In this document: positions 19,628 to 28,320 of the stretch, piece by piece
How the letters are laid out: each line of letters starts with the position of its first letter
How positions within the stretch are numbered: position 1 is the stretch's first letter
Assembly (NCBI GenBank): GCA_036725605.1
Contig: DAIMDW010000001.1
Location: forward strand, 558,001-622,000
Direction: 5' to 3'
Length of the DNA: 64,000 bases
Origin: CALBTQ01 sp036725605
GTDB taxonomy: Bacteria; Lernaellota; Lernaellaia; Lernaellales; Lernaellaceae
The notes under the pieces: model-generated
The model's database searches: none
Told to the model about the DNA's origin: nothing
What the model saw: the letters and a program-made list of their open reading frames with translations, nothing else
Translations under genes and position numbers: made by a program

Positions 19628-21118
19628 TCAGCAACCACACCCGTCGTCGTCATTGTCATCGTCATCATCATCATCATCGTCGTCGTCATCGTCATCATCG
19701 TCCGTCGCGTCGTCATCGATGGCGTCGTCATCGACGATATCATCGTCGACGACATCGTCGTCGCTCGCATCGTCGTCGACGGTGTCGTCATCGACCGGCA
19801 CTTCCATCCATCCGGCGGTGGCCCGTTCCATCGTCACGCAATGCACCGCCCCAAGCAGTTCGATGAGCACCTCGGAGTCGATGGGAATCACCTGCACATC
19901 GCGTCCCTTGGCGGCGTAAAAGTCCTCGTAGACCTGCAACGCGGCATCGTCCATGTCGATGTTGTAAATCGGCACCAGCACCTTGTCATTGAGAATCAGC
20001 GAATTGGTGTAGCTGCGAAACACCGTCAACTCGCCATAAATGCTGGAAACCGTGTACTCCGGCGGCATCGGAATACGAATGACGTTGAACGAATTGCCGT
20101 CCAGGTTGGTTTCGCCGGCGATCTGCGCGGCCATTTCCTCCAGCGCCGTGTAGTTGTGCGCCCCGGCCTGATACTGCCCGACGATCACATTTGTCTCGTC
20201 CAGCAACTTGGCGGACATATCGATGTGCGTGGTCGCTTCATCCTCCAGATGCGTAACCATAATATGCTTGGCGCAGCCCATATAATCGTCGAGCGCTTGC
20301 GCCAGATTGGCATAGGGCGTGGTGTGGTTGTGCAGCGCCAAACCGTCCGAGGTGAAACACGTTCCCTCGCCGTCACTCATGTAGTTGCCGCCCTCGAAAT
20401 TCACGTTCCAGTCATAGGCCGCAATGCCGAACTGCGTAGCCAGCAACCCGGGCACGGCGTCGTCAATCGGTCGCCCCTGGTAGGTCAGATCGACCAACGA
20501 TTGCACGGTGTCCTCGCCGGCTTCCTCCTCCAGGAAGATCGGACCGTAATCGCGCGTCCAGATCGTCTGGGTGGCCACGGTCAGAATCTCGAAGTTGTCG
20601 CCGGTAATGCCCAGCGCATTGAGCGTATTGTTCAGTTGATTTTGTTGCCAGGCGTTATTAACCAACAGAAAAACGGTCACCGCCGGATCGCCGTCAAGCG
20701 TCTGGAGCATCTGGTTGAAAGTAACGCGCTCCCGGTCGTATCCCAACTCCACCGGATAATGGATGATCACGCCGCTCATGTGCTCGAACTCGGCCGGCGT
20801 GCGCACGGCAGCCGTGGGCGGCGTCTGCGGAAGCAGCGGCCGCAACGGCGGCTCAAACGGTTGGACGCCCTGCTTCCTCAGCACGGCCGCGGCATAGACG
20901 AGTCCTTCGTCGTAGGTCAGACCGAGTTCGGCCAGATGTCCGTTGCGCTCCATCAAATTCGCATACACCGCCGGATACGCGGGCAGCGCCAACGGCAGGC
21001 CGACTTCGCTTTTATTCAAAGAAGACAAGGCACGCTCCAACGACTGCTGGTCGGCCAGCGCGGGCACCGTCAACAAAGCGAAAATCAAGACGCAAACGAC
21101 AAGGCGCAAAGGTTTCAT
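19628..21118 (-). CDS. Secreted agmatine/peptidyl-arginine deiminase family protein with Asp-rich C-terminal tail
   Basis: 496 residues from the ATG at 21118, with GGGGGAG upstream. A cleavable signal peptide (LRLVVCVLIFALLTVPALA) is followed by a helical segment and the catalytic domain of the PPAD/agmatine deiminase family: IWTRDYGPIFLEE, VNFEGGNYMSDG, THLEDEATTHIDM, and the nucleophile Cys in GAVHCVTMERA. The key Cys, His and Asp positions appear intact. After about residue 435 comes an Asp-rich run (VDDDTVDDDASDDD) ending GCGC. Export suggests arginine in proteins or peptides is the substrate, like the P. gingivalis enzyme, rather than agmatine. Deimination of agmatine after export cannot be excluded. 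Confidence 0.85.
   Translation of the reverse strand: MKPLRLVVCVLIFALLTVPALADQQSLERALSSLNKSEVGLPLALPAYPAVYANLMERNGHLAELGLTYDEGLVYAAAVLRKQGVQPFEPPLRPLLPQTPPTAAVRTPAEFEHMSGVIIHYPVELGYDRERVTFNQMLQTLDGDPAVTVFLLVNNAWQQNQLNNTLNALGITGDNFEILTVATQTIWTRDYGPIFLEEEAGEDTVQSLVDLTYQGRPIDDAVPGLLATQFGIAAYDWNVNFEGGNYMSDGEGTCFTSDGLALHNHTTPYANLAQALDDYMGCAKHIMVTHLEDEATTHIDMSAKLLDETNVIVGQYQAGAHNYTALEEMAAQIAGETNLDGNSFNVIRIPMPPEYTVSSIYGELTVFRSYTNSLILNDKVLVPIYNIDMDDAALQVYEDFYAAKGRDVQVIPIDSEVLIELLGAVHCVTMERATAGWMEVPVDDDTVDDDASDDDVVDDDIVDDDAIDDDATDDDDDDDDDDDDDDDDNDDDGCGC
19637..19800 (-). repeat. Asp-rich (DDDxV/DDDA) coding repeat in the deiminase tail
   Basis: Degenerate 3- and 15-base periodic repeat encoding runs of Asp broken by Thr, Val, Ala or Ser, ending in an almost pure poly-Asp block before the last residues GCGC. 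GAC and GAT codons alternate, so the repeat is kept at protein level rather than as identical DNA. Confidence 0.8.
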
Positions 21119-21181
21119 TCCACTCCCCCGGCAAATGGTGTGGAGCCAATGGTAGCAGACTTTCACAAACAATGAATAGCG

Positions 21182-21703
21182 TCAGGGCAGGATCTCGATC
21201 GGCGTACCTTCGTTCACCCTGGCCCATAACTGGGCCATCTCGACGTCGGTCAACGCGATGCAGCCGTGCGTCCAGTCGTACCAACGATGGAAGCGCCCGA
21301 TCCACCCCAGGCCGTTGGACATGCCGTGAATCATGATATCCCCGCCCGGGCTGCATCCCCGCTCGGCCGCCGCGGCCACGTCCCCCGCATCGGGATACGA
21401 CACGTGAAACGAGCGATAGCAACAACTGTCCGGATTGCGCCAATCCAGCACGTAACTGCCCTCCGGCGTTTTGCTGTCGCCTTGGCATACCTTGTCGCCG
21501 CGCGGCCGGCGTCCCAGCGAAATGGGATAGCGCACCAATTCGCGCTCGTCGCTCATCACCGCCAAACGCCGCGCGGACTTGTACACGATCAAATGAGTGA
21601 CCGGCGCATCGGCGGGAATCGGCCGTACCGGCCAAAAGTAATAGACGATCGCCGCTGCCGGACAGGCCAGCAACACGCCGACGATAATGGCCAATCGTTT
21701 CAT
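21182..21703 (-). CDS. L,D-transpeptidase (YkuD family)
   Basis: 173 residues. An N-terminal membrane segment (LAIIVGVLLACPAAAIVYYF) serves as signal anchor. The catalytic YkuD region reads GDIMIHGMSNG (His) then DWTHGCIALTDVEM, the family's HGC[IV] nucleophile motif with Cys. It should cross-link peptidoglycan stem peptides or attach proteins to peptidoglycan in the periplasm. It lies 63 bases upstream of the secreted deiminase on the same strand. GGAAG precedes the ATG. Confidence 0.88.
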   Translation of the reverse strand: MKRLAIIVGVLLACPAAAIVYYFWPVRPIPADAPVTHLIVYKSARRLAVMSDERELVRYPISLGRRPRGDKVCQGDSKTPEGSYVLDWRNPDSCCYRSFHVSYPDAGDVAAAAERGCSPGGDIMIHGMSNGLGWIGRFHRWYDWTHGCIALTDVEMAQLWARVNEGTPIEILP

Positions 21704-21766
21704 TGGAGCTTCCCGCGTTGAGTGTCGCTGATGTTTAGGACCGACACGGCGCGAAGAATGTTCCGA

Positions 21767-22966
21767 CTATTTAACATTTCGCAGGCAACGATACACCGCC
21801 AGGCGCAGATCGTGCTGACGCGGATCCTCCCAAACGTCGATGCTCATTTTGTTCATCACATAGGCGAAGCCAAGCTGCCGGTCGGGATCGGCGAAACCGA
21901 ACGAGCCGCCGCAGCCCGGCGTGCCGAAGGCGCGGGGGCTGCTACCGAAGTTGAACGAGGGAAACGGCCGCAGATAGCCGAGTGAATACGCCGCCTCGAC
22001 GAACATCACGCGATCGCGCGTGCCCAACACCGGCGTGATCGGCGGGGCGGTCAGCACGCGCATTGTCTCCTCTTTCAATCCCAGTTCCTTACCGCCCATG
22101 GCGAGACAACCGTACGCCTTGGCCAGCGAGCGCGCCGTGCCGAAGCCGTTGGACGCGGGCATCTGCACGTGACGCCACACCGGCGTAGCGAACTCGACGG
22201 GATTATTGATATCGGGATTGCGGAAGGTGCGCGAGGTGATCGACTGCGGATCGATAAACGCCAACACCATGCGCAACGACAAGCGGAACGGTTCAAGGAC
22301 GGTTTCCAGCGGCTTAAAGCCTTTCATTGCCGCGAGGCGCCGCTCGGGAATGTCGCGCGGCAGACCGATGTAAAAGTCCAGTCCCAGCGGCGCGGCGATT
22401 TCCTCCTGAAAAAACTGCCCCAATGTGCGGTGCTCCGGATCAACCCGCCGCAACAACTCGCCTTCGTAGAAACCCAGCGACACCGCGTGATAGCCGTGCC
22501 GCGCGCCGGGCTGCCACGCCGGTTTTTGCGCGGCGAGAATCTCGGCGAGCCAATCGTGATCGGCAAGAATCTCCGGCGTCAGCGGCGTGTCGAGACAACA
22601 CAGCCCGGCCTGATGCGACAGCAGTTGCCGCACGGTGACCTCGGCCTTGCCGTTCTGGGCAAACTCCGGCCAATACTTGGCTACCTTCGCGTCGTAATCG
22701 AGCCGGCCGCGCGAATGCGCCAGCGCCAACGTCGCCGCCGCCATGCCCTTGCTCGAGGAAAACACGATCGTCAGCGTGTCCTCTTCCCAGGGCGCTCTGG
22801 TCGTTTCGTCGCGCAGCCCGCCCCACAGGTCGACGACCTTCACGCCGCGATGGTACACCGCCACGGCCGCGCCGATTTCGCGCCCCTTGGCAATGTTGTC
22901 GATAAACACATCACGCACTTCGGCAAAAGCCGGATGAACCTCGCCATGAACCGCCGCTTCGTGCAT
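21767..22966 (-). CDS. Serine hydrolase of the class C beta-lactamase / EstB family
   Basis: 399 residues from the ATG at 22966 (GGGAGA upstream; a TTG one codon earlier is less likely). No signal peptide is seen, so it is probably cytoplasmic. The nucleophile motif is S70-S-S-K73 (VFSSSKGMAA). GARHGYHAVSLGF gives the second catalytic Tyr. GCGGSFGFADPDRQLGFAYVMNK is the family's C-terminal region with a GGSFGFAD form typical of EstB-like carboxylesterases. It probably cleaves short-chain esters. It shares only family membership with the lipoprotein hydrolase near 9 kb. Confidence 0.87.
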   Translation of the reverse strand: MHEAAVHGEVHPAFAEVRDVFIDNIAKGREIGAAVAVYHRGVKVVDLWGGLRDETTRAPWEEDTLTIVFSSSKGMAAATLALAHSRGRLDYDAKVAKYWPEFAQNGKAEVTVRQLLSHQAGLCCLDTPLTPEILADHDWLAEILAAQKPAWQPGARHGYHAVSLGFYEGELLRRVDPEHRTLGQFFQEEIAAPLGLDFYIGLPRDIPERRLAAMKGFKPLETVLEPFRLSLRMVLAFIDPQSITSRTFRNPDINNPVEFATPVWRHVQMPASNGFGTARSLAKAYGCLAMGGKELGLKEETMRVLTAPPITPVLGTRDRVMFVEAAYSLGYLRPFPSFNFGSSPRAFGTPGCGGSFGFADPDRQLGFAYVMNKMSIDVWEDPRQHDLRLAVYRCLRNVK

Positions 22967-23003
22967 CAATCTCTCCCGCTCGTTTTGTGCTTGGTAAGGA
23001 AAG

Positions 23004-23642
23004 TCATTCGAAAATCAGATAAAAATTGTTCAGCCAGTCGTCGAAATTAAAGGAGCCCGGCATCGGGGCGAAAGGACTGGGCGGTCCGGTGATGTCGGCG
23101 TCGTTGGCCATGCCCAAGTCACGCGACACTAAATAACCGTAGGTGTAGCCCACGCCGACGCCCTTGTAAACCACCTCGACGCCCAACTCCGAATAGGCAT
23201 AGCCGGAATAGATGTCGTTGTAGCCGTGAAAACCGACGCCGGACAGCGGCAGCGGAGTTTGCCCCGCGCCCACCGTGAAACGCGCCACCGGCCGCACCAC
23301 GCCGCCCAGCAGACCGTGGTAGCGATAGGTGATCGACTGGCGCATCATCGCCGTGCCCAGTTCATCGCCGAACAACGCATCCTGCGAGCCGGCATCGAGT
23401 ACGCCGACGGTCTGCAGCGTATTCGCCCCCCACGCCAATTGATTGTAGTAAATGGTCCATTGCAGCGGTTGGTTCGACCACGGGGGCAGCACAGGCTGCG
23501 GCGCATTCGTGGTAATCGCCTGCGTTTCGAACGGATTGTTGGTGAGGGTGATATCCTCGTCGCCGCCGTCGTCATCCTCGGCCAGCGCGACGGTCAAGGG
23601 AAGCATCGTCAGCATCAACAAAATGGGGAGCGTTCGCCACAT
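23004..23642 (-). CDS. Secreted protein of unknown function
   Basis: 212 residues. A signal peptide (MWRTLPILLMLTMLPLTVALA) is followed by an acidic stretch (EDDDGGDEDI). The mature part is rich in Gly, Tyr and aromatic residues, with segments such as YRYHGLLGGVVRPVARFTVG and YSELGVEVVYKGVGVGYTYG that alternate like membrane beta-strands; a small outer-membrane barrel or periplasmic beta protein is possible. I do not recognise the family. AAGAGG precedes the ATG. Confidence 0.62.
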   Translation of the reverse strand: MWRTLPILLMLTMLPLTVALAEDDDGGDEDITLTNNPFETQAITTNAPQPVLPPWSNQPLQWTIYYNQLAWGANTLQTVGVLDAGSQDALFGDELGTAMMRQSITYRYHGLLGGVVRPVARFTVGAGQTPLPLSGVGFHGYNDIYSGYAYSELGVEVVYKGVGVGYTYGYLVSRDLGMANDADITGPPSPFAPMPGSFNFDDWLNNFYLIFE

Positions 23643-23697
23643 CGCCTCTTCCCGTTTTAGTCTCCAATTGGAACGGTATGAAAAGACGATGCCGCCG

Positions 23698-24783
23698 TCA
23701 AGAAGCGTCGTCAGGCGAGCCTTCGGGCTTCGGCTCCGCCTTCACCACCTTTTTTCGTTTCGGCATGCCCAGAATCTGCGGGAAAAAGCGGTTGATGATC
23801 TCGACCATCGGCCAAACGACCAACAGCGTGCCGGCGGTGTAAAAAACCGCCCACAGCGGATCGTGGAAGGTTTCCTTGACGTTGATGCCCAATACCTGTT
23901 TGCAGATGGGCAGGAAAATGCCGATTGCCATCACGTGCAAACCCAGGATGGGTAGCGAGTTGACGCCTACCCACTTGATGACCGGCACGCGGTCAATCAA
24001 CTGCGAGAAGAGAATGAAAAAGCCCACCGCCGCCAATGCCGCCGGGTGGAACAGGAAAAACCGGCCGATGTTGTTGTCCATCATGTGGATCTCGGGATTG
24101 ATCCAGACGAACACCACGCTGATGGCGAACAGCGCCGCCGCCAGCGGTATCTTTTGCCATAACTTCAGATCCCAGCCCGCGCCCCAGCGTTTATAAAACA
24201 AATGCCCCAGACCGTAGTACACGACGATGGTCAGCGCGATGTCCATGTTCCACGGCAGGCGGAACGGCAGGATACGCCCGAGAATAAAGCCGATGAACGA
24301 AATGACGAACATCCAGGTGATCAGCTTTTTGTTCGACTTGTACTTCAGGCGCAGCCAATAAAACAGTTGATCGGCGCTGAACAACGCGGTCAAAAACCAC
24401 AGCGGAATGTTATGCGGAATCAGCGGCGCGGTGCCCCAGAACGTTCCCAGAATCGGAATGAAAATCAGAATGCAATAACCGCCGCGCTGAAACTCCTGGT
24501 TCAACGAGACGAAACCACCGGCGAACACCACCCAGAACGCCAGGCTGATGAACGAAAAAGCGAAGTACGGCACGACCAGCCGGCGCACGCGTTTTCTGAA
24601 GAAATCCTTGTGCGAGGCGTATTTGCCCGCGTCGAAGAAAAAACCGGAGGCGAAAAAGAACACCGGAATCAGCACCAACTGCAGGTACTTGGAAACCGTG
24701 TCGCCCGGTTTGTTGTGCGCATACATGACCATCAACAAAGCCAGACCGCGCATCGTGTCCAGCCAGTCGATTCGCTTTTTCAT
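23698..24783 (-). CDS. Acyltransferase-3 family integral membrane protein
   Basis: 361 residues with about 10 membrane helices. The start RIDWLDTMRGLALLMVMYAH carries the conserved D-x-x-RG and His of the acyltransferase-3 (NodX/OafA-like) family, followed by IPVFFFASGFFFDAGK. A charged, lysine- and proline-rich tail (about residues 340-361) is cytoplasmic. Members transfer acetyl or other acyl groups to sugars of polysaccharides or lipids. GAGGGG precedes the ATG. Two further, more distantly related acyltransferase-like proteins lie at 28-31 kb. Confidence 0.8.
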   Translation of the reverse strand: MKKRIDWLDTMRGLALLMVMYAHNKPGDTVSKYLQLVLIPVFFFASGFFFDAGKYASHKDFFRKRVRRLVVPYFAFSFISLAFWVVFAGGFVSLNQEFQRGGYCILIFIPILGTFWGTAPLIPHNIPLWFLTALFSADQLFYWLRLKYKSNKKLITWMFVISFIGFILGRILPFRLPWNMDIALTIVVYYGLGHLFYKRWGAGWDLKLWQKIPLAAALFAISVVFVWINPEIHMMDNNIGRFFLFHPAALAAVGFFILFSQLIDRVPVIKWVGVNSLPILGLHVMAIGIFLPICKQVLGINVKETFHDPLWAVFYTAGTLLVVWPMVEIINRFFPQILGMPKRKKVVKAEPKPEGSPDDAS

Positions 24784-24867
24784 CGCCCCTCACTTGAACT
24801 GCCGACTTCGAATCCGCATAAAGAAATCGCATCCGGTCCCGGAAGTCAAGCAGGAACCGCCCCGCCC

Positions 24868-24896
24868 CTGGCAACCGGATACACTTTTGCTATGAT
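24868..24896 (+). promoter_or_regulatory. Sigma-70-like promoter for the monooxygenase-fold gene
   Basis: CTGGCA (24868-24873) and TATGAT (24891-24896) are separated by 17 bases, 33 bases before the ATG at 24930. Confidence 0.45.
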
Positions 24897-24929
24897 GTGA
24901 ATAACCATGATCTTTCCCGGAGGGAACCG

Positions 24930-25250
24930 ATGAACATCACCTGTGTGCATGTCCATGTCAAAGAGGAACGCATCGACGATTTTATCGCCGCCACCATCGC
25001 CAATCACGAAGGCGCGATCAAGGAGCCGGGCAACCTGCGCTTCGACGCGCTGCAAAGCGCGGACGATCCCACGAAGTTCATGCTCTATGAAGTGTATGAA
25101 TCCGACGAGGCGGCACAGGCGCACAAGCAAACGGCGCATTATCTGACCTGGCGTTCGACCGTTGCCGACTGGATGGCCGAACCGCGCGTGGGCAAACCCT
25201 ACGAGGCGTTGCGCCCGCTGCATCCGGCCGATTGGAAAAGCGGCAAGTAG
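24930..25250 (+). CDS. Antibiotic biosynthesis monooxygenase (ABM)-fold protein
   Basis: 106 residues from the ATG at 24930, with GGAGGG upstream. It shows the dimeric alpha+beta barrel pattern of the ABM family: CVHVHVKEERIDDF, EPGNLRFDALQ, KFMLYEVYESDEAAQAHKQT and HYLTWRSTV. The closest familiar type is LsrG/YgiN-like (quinol or autoinducer-processing enzymes). Cofactor-free oxidation of a small aromatic or quinol is a family-level expectation only. Confidence 0.83.
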   Translation: MNITCVHVHVKEERIDDFIAATIANHEGAIKEPGNLRFDALQSADDPTKFMLYEVYESDEAAQAHKQTAHYLTWRSTVADWMAEPRVGKPYEALRPLHPADWKSGK

Positions 25251-25377
25251 ATATTGCCGACATATAAAATCATGTTAGAATTCCTTTCGGTGCGGGAATA
25301 AACCAATCATCTTTGCTTGCGCATCCGCGAAAAGAATCATTGGTAAAGAAATACCTTCATTTGGTGGGGAGTATAAA

Positions 25378-26844
25378 ATGAAGCGTATCCATTCAATTAC
25401 GGCTTTAATTTCCATCGTTCTTCTTGTCGGCGTAATCCTGGCGACGCAATTATCGGCCGACGACCTCGAACTGCCTTTCCGGGATTTCGAAAGCGACGGC
25501 ACGTCCGAAAACCTGATCGAGGATGACGGCGGCTTCGAGCAAACGCTGCCGGTGGTTCCCGACAGCTACATCGTTTCGTGCATCGCGCCGAGCCATTACC
25601 CGTCGTTTCTGACCGAAATTACGGTCCGTGTCTCCAACTACTTCGGGCAGAACACGCAGATGGCCGTCTTCACCGACGTCGACGGCGACGGCCCCGACGG
25701 CGCGCCGGTGTGGACGTCCTCGACGCTGCAACTGCCTCACCGTCAGTGGTACAGCCGCAGCCTGATCGGCCAGCCGGGCATGGACATCCCCATCACCGAA
25801 GGTTCCTGGTGCATGGGCTTCAAGCAGCTCGATTTCCTGGTTTTCGAATTGCACGACAGTTCCAGTTCGCATGAACACACGTGGTCGGGCTCGCCGTCGG
25901 CGGGATGGCTGAAGCTCGACGCCATTTTCTTTCCCGGCAACGGCGCCTTCCGTGGCGTGGCCTATTACGCGCCCGAGTTGTGCGGCTGCTACATCGACGA
26001 CGTTTGCTATGCCGAGGGCGATCTGCATCCCGACAACGACTGCCTGGTCTGCGATCCCGACGAGTCGGTCACCGACTGGACGCTCAACGACGGCGCGGCC
26101 TGCGACGACAACATCTTCTGCAACGGCGAAGACACCTGTCTGTCGGGCGTGTGCTCGCAACATGCCGGCAATCCGTGCCCGCTCGACGACGGCCTCTACT
26201 GCAACGGAACCGAAACCTTCGAGTGCATCGAAGCCACCGACGAGTGCGGTCACACGGGCAATCCCTGCCCGGTCGACGACGGCCTGTTCTGCAACGGCGA
26301 TGAAACCGCGCAATGTTTCGAAGCCACCGACGAATGCGGCCACACGGGCGATCCCTGCGAAGAGTGGGAAGAATGCATCGAAGCCACCGACGAATGCGTG
26401 GAACTCGCCGATGACGACACAGTCGACGACGACACGACCGATGATGATACCGCCGATGACGACACGGCTGACGATGACACCGCCGATGACGACACGACCG
26501 ATGATGATACCGTCGACGACGATACGGTCGACGATGATACCACCGACGACGATACGGCCGATGACGATACCGTCGATGATGATACCGCCGATGACGACAC
26601 GGCCGACGACGACACCACTGATGACGACACCGCCGATGACGACACGGCCGATGACGATATCACTGACGACGACACCGCCGATGACGATATCACTGACGAC
26701 GACACCGTCGATGACGATTCCGCCGATGACGACGAAGATATCGACGACGATGACGACGGCAGCGATTCGATCCTCGATGACGACGACGATGACGACCTGG
26801 ATCGCGGCGGCGACGACGATGATGGCGGCGGCTGCGCCTGCTGA
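25378..26844 (+). CDS. Secreted Cys-repeat protein with Asp/Thr-rich C-terminal tail ending GCAC
   Basis: 488 residues. A signal peptide (ITALISIVLLVGVILATQLSA) is followed by a beta-rich domain (about 30-200) with ESYIV/FTDVDGDGPDGAPVW-type segments. Then come Cys-rich modules (about 200-340) where CNG-x-E (FCNGEDTC, YCNGTETFEC, FCNGDETAQC) alternates with ATDECGHTGNPC. From about residue 344 the protein is a long (DDDTx)n run, then an irregular Asp-rich part ending GGGCAC. The Cys modules should be disulfide-bonded, so the protein is extracytoplasmic. I do not recognise a catalytic domain; it is probably a structural or binding protein on the cell surface. Confidence 0.78.
   Translation: MKRIHSITALISIVLLVGVILATQLSADDLELPFRDFESDGTSENLIEDDGGFEQTLPVVPDSYIVSCIAPSHYPSFLTEITVRVSNYFGQNTQMAVFTDVDGDGPDGAPVWTSSTLQLPHRQWYSRSLIGQPGMDIPITEGSWCMGFKQLDFLVFELHDSSSSHEHTWSGSPSAGWLKLDAIFFPGNGAFRGVAYYAPELCGCYIDDVCYAEGDLHPDNDCLVCDPDESVTDWTLNDGAACDDNIFCNGEDTCLSGVCSQHAGNPCPLDDGLYCNGTETFECIEATDECGHTGNPCPVDDGLFCNGDETAQCFEATDECGHTGDPCEEWEECIEATDECVELADDDTVDDDTTDDDTADDDTADDDTADDDTTDDDTVDDDTVDDDTTDDDTADDDTVDDDTADDDTADDDTTDDDTADDDTADDDITDDDTADDDITDDDTVDDDSADDDEDIDDDDDGSDSILDDDDDDDLDRGGDDDDGGGCAC
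26407..26738 (+). repeat. 15-bp periodic (DDDTx)n coding repeat
   Basis: About 20 pentapeptide units of three Asp, one Thr (sometimes Ile or Ser) and one variable residue (V, T, A, I). Codons vary synonymously between units (GAT/GAC, ACC/ACG/ACA), so the amino-acid pattern rather than the DNA is conserved. Confidence 0.85.
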
Positions 26845-26860
26845 CCGATTAAAAAGAAAC

Positions 26861-26889
26861 GGCCGGCTCGCGATGAGTCGGCCATTTTT
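26861..26889. terminator. Bidirectional Rho-independent terminator
   Basis: GGCCGGCTC (26861-26869) pairs with GAGTCGGCC (26875-26883), one G-U pair, loop GCGAT. ATTTTTCT follows on the plus strand, and T-rich sequence follows on the minus strand as well. It lies between two convergent genes and can serve both. Confidence 0.82.
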
Positions 26890-26906
26890 CTATCCGCGAA
26901 ATTCGC

Positions 26907-28154
26907 TTACCAGGTGGCGGTGACCCTATTGCCGTAGTGGTCCGACAGCCGCGACTCCACCTCGTCATCGTCCACCGTCAGCATGATCGGCTCGGTAAAA
27001 ACACGCTCCGCCGCGAAATCCGGCGTACCGAATCCGCCGAAGAACAGGTGGTCGATGATCGTATCGTTCGTGTCCTCGTCGTTGAGCGGATTTTCCGAAC
27101 AGTATGTGCACAGATCCGGATGCTGCGCCACGTACGGATCGGTCATCCCGGCGGCGATCAACGCGGCGTAGTTGGCCGGAAATTCATCCGGATCGCCCCC
27201 GACGCCCGGTCCGTTGTTGAAATCGCCCATCAACACCACCGGCTCGCCGTCCGACGTATCCTCGACCCAATCCAGCAACGCGTCGATCTGCGCCGCCTGT
27301 TCGGCCTCATAGGACGGATAATCGCCGTTGTAAGGCAAAATACTGATCGCCGCGGTCAGGTGCGTGCAATACAAATGAACCGGCCCGGATTCAGTCTGCA
27401 CCTTGGCGTGCAGCGCCACGCGCACGGTGAGGAAGAAATCGAGTTGCAGCATTTCGGTGTCGGTCAGTTCCAGATTCGACGCCAGAATCAATCCGTTGGA
27501 CCCGGTGTACGACAACGGCGGCGGATTCGGATTGGTGCAGTAATCGACCATGTCGTCGAAGGGCTGGTCGATCTGGCTGGCCAGACACTCGATGCAGTCG
27601 AAGCCGGTCAAGATCAGCGGCAACAGGCAATTGTCGATCACGCAATCCAGGAGACCCTCGACCTCGTTGACGTCGCAATTGGTTTCCGCACAGGAAATCA
27701 GGTTGTCCAGATCGCCGCAGCGCGCTTCGCTTTCCGGCGGCTGGTCGGCGAAATCCTCGATGCTGTTGTGCTTGTAAATGTACGGCAGCACGTCGGCCAG
27801 CGCGTCAACCATGCCGTCACGATCGTCCTCGTACCAGACCTCCTGCAGGCACAGCGCGTCGACGTCAAGTTCCGGCACCGCCTCGTAAAGCTCGGGCAGG
27901 CGCTCCTCGGCCAGCGGCACGAAACCGTAGGCCAGCCCCGCGTTGTAAGTGGCGAAGGACATCGTTGTGCTCGTCGGCGTCGTATCGTCATCGTCGTCGT
28001 CGATGTCGTCGTCGGCCGTGTCATCGTCGGTGGTATCGTCATCGACCGGCGTGCCGTCGTCGTTGTCGTCATCGTCATCGTCGCCGCAGGCGAGCGGCAT
28101 CATTGCCATTATAATAACTAAAATTAACAGAACAAAACCATGGTTAGTTTTCAT
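26907..28154 (-). CDS. Lipoprotein endonuclease/exonuclease/phosphatase-family protein
   Basis: 415 residues from the ATG at 28154, chosen for the strong GGGAGGAGG upstream. The signal peptide ends MMPLAC, and the lipidated Cys is followed by a GDDDDDDNDDG / (DDDTx) linker to about residue 55. The EEP fold is then visible: ATYNAGLAYG (first strand with Asn), DALCLQEVW (catalytic Glu), LYCTHLTAA, VVLMGDFNNGPG (catalytic Asp/Asn), and DTIIDHLFFGG / RLSDHYGNRVTA (DH pair). Substrates of the family include nucleic acids, phospholipid and inositol phosphates. The anchored location suggests an extracytoplasmic nuclease or phosphodiesterase. A Cys-rich insert (about 155-190) is unusual. Confidence 0.86.
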   Translation of the reverse strand: MKTNHGFVLLILVIIMAMMPLACGDDDDDDNDDGTPVDDDTTDDDTADDDIDDDDDDTTPTSTTMSFATYNAGLAYGFVPLAEERLPELYEAVPELDVDALCLQEVWYEDDRDGMVDALADVLPYIYKHNSIEDFADQPPESEARCGDLDNLISCAETNCDVNEVEGLLDCVIDNCLLPLILTGFDCIECLASQIDQPFDDMVDYCTNPNPPPLSYTGSNGLILASNLELTDTEMLQLDFFLTVRVALHAKVQTESGPVHLYCTHLTAAISILPYNGDYPSYEAEQAAQIDALLDWVEDTSDGEPVVLMGDFNNGPGVGGDPDEFPANYAALIAAGMTDPYVAQHPDLCTYCSENPLNDEDTNDTIIDHLFFGGFGTPDFAAERVFTEPIMLTVDDDEVESRLSDHYGNRVTATW

Positions 28155-28320
28155 GACCTCCTCCCATTTTTTATGTTCTTCGGATTCCTGCCCCTTTACT
28201 CTCCGACAAATCACGGCGCTTGGCAACTGGGCAAGCGAAAACGAGCTGTCCGATTCCTGTTGAAATTGAACCAGTTATGCATTAAAAATGCGCGAAACCG
28301 ATCACCCGTGGAAGGGAAAA

